Assembly: GCA_015075185.1 (NCBI GenBank)
Contig: JABTUW010000001.1
Span: 1,922,001-1,986,000 of the forward strand
Direction: 5' to 3'
DNA: 64,000 nucleotides
DNA from: Anaerolineales bacterium
Lineage (GTDB): Bacteria; Chloroflexota; Anaerolineae; 4572-78; J111
Both the position numbers and the translations under genes were made by a program. The notes beneath the pieces are model-generated. The model had not been told where the DNA came from. It saw only the letters and a list, made by a program, of their open reading frames with translations, and did no database searches. Each line of letters opens with the position of its first letter. The stretch's first letter is position 1. This document shows, piece by piece, positions 45,382 to 53,986 of this stretch.

Positions 45382-46326
45382 ATGTTAGATTTGTCCGTTA
45401 TCATTGTAAATTACAATACCCGCGATTTATTGAGAGATTGTCTCAATAGCATCTATGCCAGCCAGGGCCAACTTAAATTTAATACGGTCGTAGTAGATAA
45501 TGCTTCATCTGACGACAGCGCCAAAATGGTGGAAACGGAGTTCCCCCAGGTTATTCTGCTGACCAACCAGATGAATGGTGGTTTTGCTTATGCCAATAAC
45601 CAGGGCCTGCGCCAAGTCGGATTTAACGCCGATGGTTCGCGTCAGCCGGATGCCCCCCGTTACGCCTTACTGCTCAATCCCGACACGCTTCTGCCGCCCA
45701 CGGCGCTGGCCGACATGGTGGCTTTTATGGACAATCATCCTGAGACCGGCGCTGTTGGGCCGAAGCTGGTTCGGCCCGATGGCACTCTTGACCGGGCTTG
45801 CCGCCGTACCTTCCCGACGCCAGAGGTCAGTTTTTACCGCATGATTGGCCTCTCCAAACTCTTTCCACGTAGCCGGCTGTTTGGCCGCTATAATATGACC
45901 TTTGCTGACCCAGATGAATTGATCGAGGTGGACTCGGTGGTGGGGGCGTTTATGCTGGTCCGGCGGGAGGCAATTGCTCAGGCGGGCCTGCTGGATGAAA
46001 CCTACTTTATGTATGGCGAAGATTTAGACTGGGCTTATCATATCAAGGCTCACGGTTGGAAGATCTACTACAATCCGGCAGTGACTGTCACCCATGTCAA
46101 ACGAGCCGCCAGCCGTCACAGCCCCAAAGCCCAGATAGAATTTTACCGGGCCATGGACATTTTCTATCGCAAGTTCTACGCCGACAGCACACCCTTCTGG
46201 CTGCATGGGCTGGTGGTGACCGGCATCAACTTACCCTGGCGATATTTGCAGTTGAAGTACTATCTCTCCAATCTATTCAAAACCAACAAGCTTAACCATA
46301 CCCCTTCAACGGAGGTGCAGCGATGA
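45382..46326 (+). CDS. Family 2 glycosyltransferase (rhamnosyltransferase-like)
   Basis: A 314-residue GT-A enzyme. LSVIIVNYNTRDLL at the N-terminus, VVDNASSDDS (~35-44), the LLNPDT metal motif (~99-104) and the later GEDLDWAYHIKAHGW segment are typical of GT2 rhamnosyltransferases that transfer sugars to lipid-linked precursors. ATG at 45382 is chosen on family homology; no clear SD is seen. The stop overlaps the ATG of the sugar-phosphate transferase by four bases (ATGA), a coupled pair. Confidence 0.9.
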   Translation: MLDLSVIIVNYNTRDLLRDCLNSIYASQGQLKFNTVVVDNASSDDSAKMVETEFPQVILLTNQMNGGFAYANNQGLRQVGFNADGSRQPDAPRYALLLNPDTLLPPTALADMVAFMDNHPETGAVGPKLVRPDGTLDRACRRTFPTPEVSFYRMIGLSKLFPRSRLFGRYNMTFADPDELIEVDSVVGAFMLVRREAIAQAGLLDETYFMYGEDLDWAYHIKAHGWKIYYNPAVTVTHVKRAASRHSPKAQIEFYRAMDIFYRKFYADSTPFWLHGLVVTGINLPWRYLQLKYYLSNLFKTNKLNHTPSTEVQR

Positions 46327-47714
46327 AACAAAACTCGCGCTTAATATTTGCCATCTCCCTGGTCGTCGTTGACGCGCTTATGGCCGGGCTGGCTTTTTTT
46401 GTTGGTTATCAACTCCGCTTGCGTTCGGATTATGAAAACATCCAACCGTTTTCAGCCTATTGGGGAATGTTGATTGTCCAGGTTGCGGCGATTTTGATTG
46501 TCTTCTTTTTTTATCGGCTGTATCATCGCCAACGCTCCCTCTCCTATGTGGACCAATTTTACTCTATCTTTGGCGCTGCCTCTGTAGGCATGATTATTTC
46601 AATTGCGCTCATATCTTTCTTTTTCAAGAATCAGCTTGATTATCCGCGCTTGATGATGGTTTATGTGTGGATGCTGACCATCATTTTTACTTCTCTAGGC
46701 CGGGCTATCCAGTCACGAGTGCAGCTTAGCCTGCAAGCCCGAAATTGGGGCGAGGAACGGGTGTTAATTGTCGGCACTGGCGAAGTGGGACGCATGGTGA
46801 TGCAAAAAATCAAACGCACCCCTGGCCTGGGCTATCGAGTGGTCGGCTTTGTAGACGATGAGGCCAAGGTCAGGGCTGTTCAGGACTGCCCGGTGCTGGG
46901 GAACACCGACGCCATTCCTGAACTAATCCTATCGCAAAAAATCAACGAGGTCATTATTGCCATGCCCGAAGCCTCGCATCAGGAAATCCTCAAAATCGCC
47001 AGCAAATGTGATCGGGGCCGAGTGACGATCAAGGTTTTTCCCGACGTATTTCAAATTATGGCGACTGAGGTTTCCATTGGTGACTTGGGCGGACTACCTC
47101 TACTGACTATGCGGGATATTGCCCTGCGTGGCTGGCGGCTGACTGTGAAGCGAGTCATTGACATGGTTGGCAGCGCGGTAACCCTGGTCATCCTATCGCC
47201 GATTATGATGCTCCTGGCGGTGTTAATTAAACTCGACTCCGAAGGGCCGGTGTTTTACACGCAGGAGCGCATGGGCCTGGACGGCAAACGCTTTATGATG
47301 CTCAAATTCCGTTCCATGCGGGCCAATGCCGAAGAGGAAACCGGGCCGGTGTGGGCTACTGCCGACGACAAGCGGCGCACGCGCCTGGGGACTTTCATTC
47401 GCCGCTTCTCGATTGACGAGTTTCCGCAATTTATCAATGTTTTGCTTGGAGATATGAGCTTGGTCGGCCCCCGCCCCGAACGGCCCATTTTTGTCGAGCA
47501 GTTCAAACAGAGCATTCCGCGTTATATGGATCGCCATCGCGAGAAAGCGGGTATTACCGGTTGGGCTCAGATCAATGGTCTCAGGGGTGATACCTCGATT
47601 ATCGAACGGACCAAGTATGACCTGTGGTATATCGAGAATTGGTCGGTGGCGCTGGATTTGCGAATCTTGATTCGGACTGTACTCAATGTTTTCATTGACC
47701 GCAATGCTTATTGA
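46323..47714 (+). CDS. Undecaprenyl-phosphate sugar phosphotransferase (polyprenyl glycosylphosphotransferase)
   Basis: Initiating enzyme of surface polysaccharide synthesis, moving a sugar-1-phosphate onto undecaprenyl phosphate; 463 residues. Four N-terminal helices (~10-115), a nucleotide-binding-like CoA_binding_3 region (~148-260, LIVGTGEVGRMVMQ), then the catalytic bacterial sugar transferase domain (KRVIDMVGSAVTLVILSP, KFRSMRANAEEETGPVWA, DEFPQFINVLLGDMSLVGPR, AGITGWAQINGLRGDT). SD GGAGGTG precedes the ATG. It is directly coupled to the GT2 gene, and a hairpin follows. Confidence 0.95.
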   Translation: MKQNSRLIFAISLVVVDALMAGLAFFVGYQLRLRSDYENIQPFSAYWGMLIVQVAAILIVFFFYRLYHRQRSLSYVDQFYSIFGAASVGMIISIALISFFFKNQLDYPRLMMVYVWMLTIIFTSLGRAIQSRVQLSLQARNWGEERVLIVGTGEVGRMVMQKIKRTPGLGYRVVGFVDDEAKVRAVQDCPVLGNTDAIPELILSQKINEVIIAMPEASHQEILKIASKCDRGRVTIKVFPDVFQIMATEVSIGDLGGLPLLTMRDIALRGWRLTVKRVIDMVGSAVTLVILSPIMMLLAVLIKLDSEGPVFYTQERMGLDGKRFMMLKFRSMRANAEEETGPVWATADDKRRTRLGTFIRRFSIDEFPQFINVLLGDMSLVGPRPERPIFVEQFKQSIPRYMDRHREKAGITGWAQINGLRGDTSIIERTKYDLWYIENWSVALDLRILIRTVLNVFIDRNAY

Positions 47715-47775
47715 GAGGCGAGGATGCAGAGTAAGAATCTTCGTCGGGTCCTCGCACTGGCGCCTCATCTTTTTC
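47715..47775 (+). terminator. Possible terminator after the sugar transferase
   Basis: GAGGCG (47715-47720) and CGCCTC (47761-47766) enclose further complementary AGGA/TCCT, followed by CATCTTTTT. The loop is long, so this is a weak call. Confidence 0.45.
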
Positions 47776-47779
47776 TGAT

Positions 47780-47795
47780 TGTTTCACGTGAAACA
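47780..47795. other. parS chromosome-partition site
   Basis: TGTTTCACGTGAAACA, identical to the 16-bp consensus parS bound by ParB/Spo0J. It lies in the leader of a methyltransferase gene, 6.2 kb from dnaA. parA/parB themselves are not in the window. Confidence 0.95.
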
Positions 47796-47820
47796 TCTAC
47801 CCCACTTTGAGGAGAATTCA

Positions 47821-48744
47821 TTGCCCCATATTTGTGACTACGAAGGCAGTCACTACCGGACCGACTTTTGGGAGGGTCAGAATCGTGCCTATGAAGACCG
47901 TGTTGAACGCATTGCTCTCCAGAACCTGCTGCCACCGCAGGGGCAGCGGCTCATCGAAATTGGGGCCGGATTTGGCCGTCTGGCAGATCTGTACCAGGGC
48001 TACCAGCAGGTCATTCTCACTGATTACGCCCGGACACAGTTAGAAGAAGCGCAGAAATATTTGGGCCCTGATAGCCGATTTGTCTATGTCGTCTCCGATA
48101 TTTACCACATGCCCTTTGTGGACAATCTATTCGAAACGCTGACTATGGTCAGGGTGATGCACCACCTGACTGATGTGCCTGCCGCCCTAAGTGAACTGCA
48201 CCGTCTGCTTGCTCCCAATGGCATGGCGGTAATCGAGTACGCCAGCAAGTTCCATCTTAAAGCTTTACTACGCTGGCTGCTAGGCCGGCAGAAGTGGAGT
48301 CCTTTTGACCCCTTGCCTCATGAATTTGTCGAACTGAACTTCAACTTTTACCCCACCTGGATGCACCAGCAATTTGAAAAAGCGGGCTTCCAGTTAAGAA
48401 ATGTTCGCTCTGTCTCCCACTATCGTATCAATTTACTAAAACGCCTTTTGCCGACCTCCCTGCTGGTAACGCTGGATAGTTGGGCCCAACCGACGGGTAA
48501 CTGGTGGCAGCTCACACCAAGCATCTTTGTTCAAGCTCAAGCGCACAAAACACCCGTTCAAACAACGCCAAATTTTTTTCGCTGCCCCATTTGCCACTCT
48601 GCTCACCTTGTCCGCACCAAACCCGAATCTGAACTGACTTCGGAAGAAGTACTCATTTGCCAGGACTGTCAGCGCCACTGGTCTTATAAAGATGGTATCT
48701 ACGATTTCAAAACTCCCTTGAATAAGATCTCCCCAAAAATATAG
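47821..48744 (+). CDS. SAM-dependent methyltransferase with C-terminal zinc ribbon
   Basis: A 307-residue protein. Residues ~40-150 form a class I methyltransferase core (RLIEIGAGFGRLADLY motif I, then MVRVMHHLTDVPAALSELHRLLAPNG). Residues ~255-300 hold a Trm112-like zinc ribbon (CPIC ... CQDC) with the ending YKDGIYDF. TTG at 47821 is chosen: GAGGAG lies six bases upstream, whereas the longer frame from 47779 is read through the parS site. Context suggests polysaccharide or lipid modification. The substrate is unknown. Confidence 0.82.
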   Translation: MPHICDYEGSHYRTDFWEGQNRAYEDRVERIALQNLLPPQGQRLIEIGAGFGRLADLYQGYQQVILTDYARTQLEEAQKYLGPDSRFVYVVSDIYHMPFVDNLFETLTMVRVMHHLTDVPAALSELHRLLAPNGMAVIEYASKFHLKALLRWLLGRQKWSPFDPLPHEFVELNFNFYPTWMHQQFEKAGFQLRNVRSVSHYRINLLKRLLPTSLLVTLDSWAQPTGNWWQLTPSIFVQAQAHKTPVQTTPNFFRCPICHSAHLVRTKPESELTSEEVLICQDCQRHWSYKDGIYDFKTPLNKISPKI

Positions 48745-48763
48745 GAACAGTAATTAGACTTTT

Positions 48764-48786
48764 CTGCTATTTGCCACCTGCTACCT
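48764..48786. repeat. Short heptamer tract
   Basis: TGCTATT, TGCCACC, TGCTACC in phase. Confidence 0.6.
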
Positions 48787-48908
48787 CTCAATTTACCATA
48801 ATGTTACTATGCGTATTGAAAAATTAATATAGTTATGTTATGATAAGGTAAAAATCCCGGTTGCCCCTATTATTATGTTTAGTAGATTGGCGAAAACAAG
48901 GAGACCCG

Positions 48909-49838
48909 ATGATGAAGCTATCGGCCCAAAGAAACAAGATTTTAGCCACTGTACTCTTGACTTTTTTAATTTTGTCAACCTTTCTTATCTCCGGCTTTAC
49001 CGTCGCCACGTTTGATAAGACTATTGAAAGAGAACTTCCTCCTAACCAGGGCAGCGCCGTTAATCTTATTAGAAACCCCGGCTTTGAAGAGCGAGATCCC
49101 AACGGCAACAACGGCGTCGCCCTCCATTGGCTCCCGTATAGCAATGGACAAGCTTGGTTCGGCTGGTACGACGAAACATGGGTTGAAGCAGTGCGCACCG
49201 GTAAACGTGCTCAACTGATGGAAATCTTTCAAGTAGAGCCTAATATTCTGGACCGGGTTATCGCTATTCACCAAACCGTAGACGTAACTGCCAATTCCAC
49301 CTACAGTCTGACTATTAACGCCATTATGCGCAGCCAGACTCAAGCCGCCGATCGCAACAAACATGAATTTGAAATGCACTGGGGCGTTGATTTTTCGGGC
49401 CAGGGCAACTATGATAATGTCGAAACCTGGGTTCTGATGCCGCTGACCGAGCAGTTTCGCCTGGGATCAACCGGTGAATATCCGGAAGACATACCCCTCT
49501 TCTATGAGACTGTTACCGGCACCATCCAGACAGGTGGTTCTAACCGCATTACCCTATTCATCCGGGGCCTCAAAAAGTTCCCCACCGGCACGGAAGTCAA
49601 CTTTGATGTGGATGATGTCTCTTTAATTGGCGCAGGGGCAGCTCCGCAACCCCTTGTGCCGACGACAGGGCAGACCAATCCCGCCGCACCCAATCAACCG
49701 ACCAGCAACCTGCCCGCTTCCGGCGCAATTCTGCCGAGAAATATTTCCGGCGGCGCTCTTGCTATTAGCGGGTTGGTGTTGATTGCTCTGGGTGTCAGTG
49801 CGGCAGTGGGTCTTTTCAATCGTAAAGACTGGCCTTAA
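48909..49838 (+). CDS. Surface protein with carbohydrate-binding-like domain and LPxTG-like tail
   Basis: A 309-residue exported protein. The signal peptide (~8-32) has a long hydrophobic core. Residues ~45-245 form a beta-rich domain beginning NLIRNPGFEE, as in CBM-like jelly-roll domains of bacterial surface proteins. A Pro/Asn/Thr linker leads to LPASG (268-272), a hydrophobic helix and the basic tail NRKDW, a sortase-type sorting signal in form. No sortase gene is present here. ATG at 48909 has SD AAGGAG; codon 2 is also ATG. A perfect terminator follows. Confidence 0.82.
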   Translation: MMKLSAQRNKILATVLLTFLILSTFLISGFTVATFDKTIERELPPNQGSAVNLIRNPGFEERDPNGNNGVALHWLPYSNGQAWFGWYDETWVEAVRTGKRAQLMEIFQVEPNILDRVIAIHQTVDVTANSTYSLTINAIMRSQTQAADRNKHEFEMHWGVDFSGQGNYDNVETWVLMPLTEQFRLGSTGEYPEDIPLFYETVTGTIQTGGSNRITLFIRGLKKFPTGTEVNFDVDDVSLIGAGAAPQPLVPTTGQTNPAAPNQPTSNLPASGAILPRNISGGALAISGLVLIALGVSAAVGLFNRKDWP

Positions 49839-49856
49839 ATCAGCTCCTAAAGCAGT

Positions 49857-49893
49857 AAAAAGAGGCAGCGAAAGTTATTCGCTGCCTCTTTTT
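49857..49893 (+). terminator. Terminator after the surface protein gene
   Basis: A perfect 16-bp stem, AAAAAGAGGCAGCGAA and its complement, with a 5-nt loop and T-run. Confidence 0.95.
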
Positions 49894-49912
49894 GATTCCA
49901 AACCTAGTTGCC

Positions 49913-49941
49913 TTGTTCTCTGCTACAAAATGTAGTATACT
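49913..49941 (+). promoter_or_regulatory. Promoter of dnaN
   Basis: TTGTTC (49913-49918), 17-bp spacer, TATACT (49936-49941), about 100 bp before the dnaN ATG. Confidence 0.7.
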
Positions 49942-50046
49942 GTGTTGCAAGATGCCACTAGTTATGGTATTTTATGTACCCCTAGGATCAGTCGTTAATA
50001 ATCTTAGCTTTGAAAAACATTCTTTGCCGACCAGGGGAGGTCAGTC

Positions 50047-51189
50047 ATGCAAGTCTCCTGCCTACAAGAAAATTTAGCCAAGGGGTTGAGTATCGTCGGA
50101 CGCGCCGTAGCCAGCCGGAGCACTCTGCCGGTTTTGTCAAATGTCCTGCTGGCAACGGATAACGGCCAGCTCAAACTTTCTGCGACTAATTTGGAAATTG
50201 GCATTAACTGCTGGGTGGGAGCAAAAATAGCCCAGGAAGGGGCGATTACTGTCCCTGCTCGACTGCTCGGCGAGTTTGTCAACTCGCTGCCGCCAGAACG
50301 GATTGATTTGAAGCTGGACGAAAGCACCCAAACGCTTAACCTGCGTTGCGCCCGTTTTGAGTCAAATATCAAAGGCATTGACGCGCAGGAGTTTCCGATT
50401 GTGCCCACCGCCGCCAGTGGGGGCGACGCTATGATCAAGCTCGAACCGTCGTCGCTGCGAACCATCATAGATCAGGTTGTTTTTGCCGCCGCCACCGACG
50501 AAAGCCGGCCCATTTTAACCGGCGTTCTGGTTCAATTCAACGAGGACAACTTGACCATGGCCGCCGCCGACGGCTTTCGCCTCTCTGTTAAAGCGACCGT
50601 CCTCAAACAGAATTTTGGCGACATGATGGAGGTCATCATTCCGGCTCGGGCCTTAATGGAACTGGGTCGCATCACCGGCGACCAGGAGCAGCCGGTTGAG
50701 GTCGTCATTACCCCGGCCCGCAAGCAGATACTTTTTCACTTGCAAGACATTGACCTGGTCTCTCAACTAATCGAGGGTAAATTCCCTGATTACAACCAGA
50801 TCATTCCCAAAGGTTATGCCACTCGCAGCGTAATGGACACCGGCAGCTTTCTCAAAGCTGTGCGTGTGTCGCACCTGTTTGCCCGCGACTCAGCCAACAT
50901 TGTCAAGCTTGAAATCACTCCCACCGGCGATGAACTGATGAATGGCCGTATCACGCTGGTGGCCACCAGCGCCGAATTGGGCGACAACGTGGCCGACGTG
51001 GATGCCTCCATTGAAGGCAACCCCATGGAGATTGCCTTCAATGCCAAATATTTGATTGATGTACTCTCGATCATTGACAGTCCCCAGGTGGTCCTGGAAA
51101 CTAGTGCCGCCTCCAGTCCCGGCGTCATCCGGCCTATTGGCGATGACAAGTTTACCCACGTCATTATGCCGATGCATATTTCCCGGTGA
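50047..51189 (+). CDS. dnaN: DNA polymerase III sliding clamp (beta subunit)
   Basis: Ring-shaped processivity factor for replication, 380 residues, three clamp domains. Recognisable segments: GRAVASRSTLPVLSNVLL (~18-35), ADGFRLSV (~174-181), IEGKFPDYNQIIP (~246-258) and the C-terminal hydrophobic pocket ending in HVIMPMHISR, close to the classic MPMR(L) end. SD GGGGAGG precedes the ATG. It lies upstream of dnaA, with rnj and csp between them, instead of directly downstream as in many bacteria. Confidence 0.97.
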   Translation: MQVSCLQENLAKGLSIVGRAVASRSTLPVLSNVLLATDNGQLKLSATNLEIGINCWVGAKIAQEGAITVPARLLGEFVNSLPPERIDLKLDESTQTLNLRCARFESNIKGIDAQEFPIVPTAASGGDAMIKLEPSSLRTIIDQVVFAAATDESRPILTGVLVQFNEDNLTMAAADGFRLSVKATVLKQNFGDMMEVIIPARALMELGRITGDQEQPVEVVITPARKQILFHLQDIDLVSQLIEGKFPDYNQIIPKGYATRSVMDTGSFLKAVRVSHLFARDSANIVKLEITPTGDELMNGRITLVATSAELGDNVADVDASIEGNPMEIAFNAKYLIDVLSIIDSPQVVLETSAASSPGVIRPIGDDKFTHVIMPMHISR

Positions 51190-51234
51190 GTTTGTTAGTC
51201 GCTCAAAAAAGGTCCGATTTAACGAGTGAGTGAT

Positions 51235-51267
51235 ACGTGGTGCGTAAAAACGGAACACGCACCACGT
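51235..51267. terminator. Hairpin between convergent dnaN and rnj
   Basis: Stem ACGTGGTGCGT (51235-51245) and complement (51257-51267), perfect over 11 bp, in heptamer-like repeat DNA (ATACGTG, GTGCGTA). No T-run; may serve as bidirectional terminator. Confidence 0.6.
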
Positions 51268-51293
51268 TTGGGCTTATTTAATTTCTGAACCTT

Positions 51294-52946
51294 TTAGGAC
51301 TCCACAATTACCGGAATTACCATCGGCTGCCGCTGCGTTTCACTGTAAAGCAGTTCACTCAAAGCTTTGCGGATGGTGATTTGCGGGTCTTGATATCCGT
51401 TCATGCGCAGCGCTGCAATGACCTCATCCTCGGCTCGCTCGATTAATTCCAGATTATCTTTAACAAACACAAAGCCGCGCGTAACAATTTGCGGGCGGCC
51501 TATGAGGCGGCCTGTTTTTTGATCCAGTCGAGCCACGGCCAACACAAAGCCATCCTGCGACAGCATTTCACGGTCGCGCAGTACGGCCGGACCAATATCA
51601 CCCACGCCGCTGCCGTCCACAAAGACCCAGCCGCCGGGAACCCGGTCGGCCACACGAGCGCCATTTTCGTCAAACTCGACAACCATCCCGTTTTCGACAA
51701 TGAAAATATTCTGCTCAGGAACACCCTGACCGCGCGCCAATTCTGCATGAGCATGCAGATGGCGCGGTTCCCCGTGAACGGGCATGAAGTATTTCGGCTT
51801 GACCAGGCTGAGCAGTAACTTTAGCTCTTCCTGGCTGGCGTGACCGCTCACGTGGACGTTGTCGGCCTTGCCATTGATAACTCGTGCGCCGCGCTTGAAC
51901 AACTTGTTGATCGCTCGTCCCACCATGTAGTCGTTCCCAGGAATGGTGCGCGAGGACATGACCACCGTGTCCCCCGGCTTGATGGTGATATGCCGGTGCT
52001 TGCCATTGGCCATGCGTCCGAGGGCGGCGCTTGGCTCGCCCTGGCTGCCGGTCGCAATGATGGCAATCTGGTGATCGGGACGACCTTTGAGGCGGGGCAG
52101 GTCCACCAGCACTCCCGGTGGCACATTGAGATACCCCAAGTCTTGCGCCCGCCCGACACTCTCTTCCAGGCTGCGCCCATCTACGGCGACGACCCGGTTG
52201 TGCCGGGCCGCGGCATTGATAATTTGCTGTACCCGCGAAATCAGCGAACCAAAGGTGGCCAGGATGACTCGCCCCTTGGCCTCGCGGAAAACTTTATCCA
52301 GCCCTTCGTCCACGGTTTTTTCAGAAGGGGTAAAGCCGGGATTATCGGCATTGGTGCTATCAGCCAGGAGGACCAACACGCCTTCAGAGCCAAAGCGGGC
52401 CAGCGTCCCGAAATCGGGCGGCAGCCCCCAGGTGGGCGTGTGATCGAATTTGAAATCGCCACTGTGGATGATCAGCCCCACCGGGGTGCGAATCGCCAGC
52501 CCGACCGCATCGGGGATGGAGTGACAGACATGGAAAAACTCCACCTCAAAAAGGCCCCCCAGCGCCAGGCGCTCCCCCGGCGCGACGACATGCAGATTAG
52601 CCCGGCTGGCCAACCCGTGTTTTTGCAGCTTGACATCAATCAAGCCAATGGTCAGGCGGGTGGCGTACACCGGCGCATTGATTTCGGCCAGGAGGTAGGG
52701 CAGCGCCCCAATGTGGTCCTCATGGCCATGGGTCACAACGATGCCGCGCACCCACTCTTTTTTATCTTTTAGATATTGGCTCCAGTCGGGGATGACCAGG
52801 TCAACGCCGAGCATGTCCTGCTCGGGAAACATCACACCGGCGTCAATAATCAGTACATTGCGGCCATATTCCACGGCCAGCATATTTTTTCCGACTTCGC
52901 CCAGCCCTCCCAGGGGCACTAGTTTTAATTTTTGAATGGTTGCCAT
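51294..52946 (-). CDS. rnj: Ribonuclease J
   Basis: Metallo-beta-lactamase/beta-CASP RNase with endo- and 5'-exonuclease activity in mRNA decay and rRNA maturation; 550 residues. The zinc motif HGHEDH is at 73-78, followed by the second His/Asp ligands (HSIPDAVG, HSGDFKFD). The beta-CASP segment has ATGSQGEP and FMPVHGEPRHL. ATG at 52946 has SD AAGGAG; the 34 extra codons upstream lack homology. It shares its upstream interval with csp and lies after the csp terminator. Confidence 0.96.
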   Translation of the reverse strand: MATIQKLKLVPLGGLGEVGKNMLAVEYGRNVLIIDAGVMFPEQDMLGVDLVIPDWSQYLKDKKEWVRGIVVTHGHEDHIGALPYLLAEINAPVYATRLTIGLIDVKLQKHGLASRANLHVVAPGERLALGGLFEVEFFHVCHSIPDAVGLAIRTPVGLIIHSGDFKFDHTPTWGLPPDFGTLARFGSEGVLVLLADSTNADNPGFTPSEKTVDEGLDKVFREAKGRVILATFGSLISRVQQIINAAARHNRVVAVDGRSLEESVGRAQDLGYLNVPPGVLVDLPRLKGRPDHQIAIIATGSQGEPSAALGRMANGKHRHITIKPGDTVVMSSRTIPGNDYMVGRAINKLFKRGARVINGKADNVHVSGHASQEELKLLLSLVKPKYFMPVHGEPRHLHAHAELARGQGVPEQNIFIVENGMVVEFDENGARVADRVPGGWVFVDGSGVGDIGPAVLRDREMLSQDGFVLAVARLDQKTGRLIGRPQIVTRGFVFVKDNLELIERAEDEVIAALRMNGYQDPQITIRKALSELLYSETQRQPMVIPVIVES

Positions 52947-53017
52947 AGGTAATTTCTCCTTGAAATTATAGTAAATGGTTATTGAGTTTGGCAATCTGCA
53001 GAAGCGTTTTACAAAAA

Positions 53018-53038
53018 AGCCCCGGTGTGTCCGGGGCT
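53018..53038 (-). terminator. Terminator of the cold-shock gene
   Basis: Minus-strand AGCCCCGG / CCGGGGCT stem followed by six Ts, 28 bp after the csp stop. Confidence 0.92.
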
Positions 53039-53065
53039 GGTTCATCAAATTGATGGATCGAGTGG

Positions 53066-53275
53066 CTAGGCACGGGTGACTTCTAAAGCCACCGGACCTC
53101 GGGGCCTGTGATTGACCGAGAATTCAACTCGATCACCGGCTAATAGGTTTTTGAATTGATTTCCAATAATCGCCTGGTAGTGGACAAAAACATCCTCACC
53201 AATTCCTGCATCAATATACCCGTAGCCTTTGGCCGCATCAAACCACTTAACCGTTCCCGTTATTCGCTCAGACAC
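53066..53275 (-). CDS. Cold-shock domain protein (CspA family)
   Basis: A 69-residue single OB-fold RNA-binding protein. RNP1 is present as KGYGYI (Tyr in place of the usual Phe residues) and RNP2 as VFVHY. The start TGTVKWFDAAKGYGYI is typical. GTG at 53275 has SD AGAGG nine bases before. Its leader of ~140 nt carries a terminator-like hairpin, so expression may be controlled by attenuation. It lies between rnj and the dnaA region. Confidence 0.95.
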   Translation of the reverse strand: MSERITGTVKWFDAAKGYGYIDAGIGEDVFVHYQAIIGNQFKNLLAGDRVEFSVNHRPRGPVALEVTRA

Positions 53276-53338
53276 GATTAAATACCTCTTTGCTTAAGAA
53301 TTATATTTTAACTGTTCGTTTTTATTCATTTTTGAGCC

Positions 53339-53385
53339 AAAAAAAAACCGCCGGATTAATGCTGCTAGACTCCTGCGGCTGGCCC
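53339..53385 (-). promoter_or_regulatory. Terminator-like hairpin in the csp leader
   Basis: Minus-strand CCGCAGGA pairs with TCCGGCGG (7 of 8), followed by nine Ts. It lies between the csp promoter and start codon, so it could act as an attenuator. Confidence 0.6.
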
Positions 53386-53419
53386 AGAGAAACTGCACTT
53401 GCTTTTATAATTGTGAATG

Positions 53420-53447
53420 ATTATACAACTTGAGGGACTTTTGTCAA
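53420..53447 (-). promoter_or_regulatory. Promoter of the cold-shock gene
   Basis: Minus-strand TTGACA (53442-53447), 16-bp spacer, TATAAT (53420-53425). Confidence 0.85.
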
Positions 53448-53476
53448 ATCATGTTAACCCTTTTTTACTGCCCAAG

Positions 53477-53541
53477 TTATCCCCATGTTATGCACAAAGT
53501 TATACGGGTAGTTATTTTCTGTTACTCACAACTTATCCACA
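53477..53541. other. Upstream DnaA-box cluster
   Basis: TTATCCCCA (53477-53485), TTATGCACA (53488-53496), TTACTCACA (53522-53530) and the perfect TTATCCACA (53533-53541). They may belong to the origin or to dnaA autoregulation. The rest of 53542-53986 holds two hairpins but no clear dnaA promoter. Confidence 0.8.
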
Positions 53542-53568
53542 AAAAGATTGTGACTAACCATAACTTTT

Positions 53569-53601
53569 CTTAAAAAAAAGTTAGAAGGAGCTTTTTTTAA
53601 G
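53569..53601 (+). other. A/T-rich hairpin upstream of dnaA
   Basis: CTTAAAAAAAAG and CTTTTTTTAAG flank a GAAGGA-containing loop; nearly perfect pairing. Confidence 0.5.
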
Positions 53602-53717
53602 GTCTAGCTATTGCCAGGGGTTAGCAGGTTTGGTAAAATTCGACTCGACTGTAGCGGAGGGTTCTTCTTTCCTCATTAGCATTCATTTTTTGCCATAGAA
53701 TTTTGGGTTTTATCATC

Positions 53718-53752
53718 CCTATCTCTTTATAACACCCACGAAAAGAGATAGG
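53718..53752 (+). other. Perfect inverted repeat in the dnaA upstream region
   Basis: CCTATCTCTTT (53718-53728) and AAAGAGATAGG (53742-53752). It could be a leader hairpin or protein-binding site 235 bp before the dnaA start. Confidence 0.6.
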
Positions 53753-53986
53753 TTCTTAAATTGCAACTTTTTGTCTGCAATTTATCTGTTCTTGAGACTT
53801 TCCGCGGTAAGATCTCCGGCACACAGTCACCGTCTATACAAAATAATCCACCAACCCGAATCCAGTTCACCCTCACCACCGAGTCGCATATTAAACGTAA
53901 AGGTCAACTTTCGTTGCACCCTGTACGTTTTTGTCTCTAAATCGTTCCTGAAGCTGTTATGTCCTCAGTATTTTAGGGAGATTTTT

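Noticed and set aside
53771..53986. 72-codon N-terminal extension of dnaA
   Set aside because: Lacks homology to DnaA domain I; an SD and the conserved start lie at 53987.
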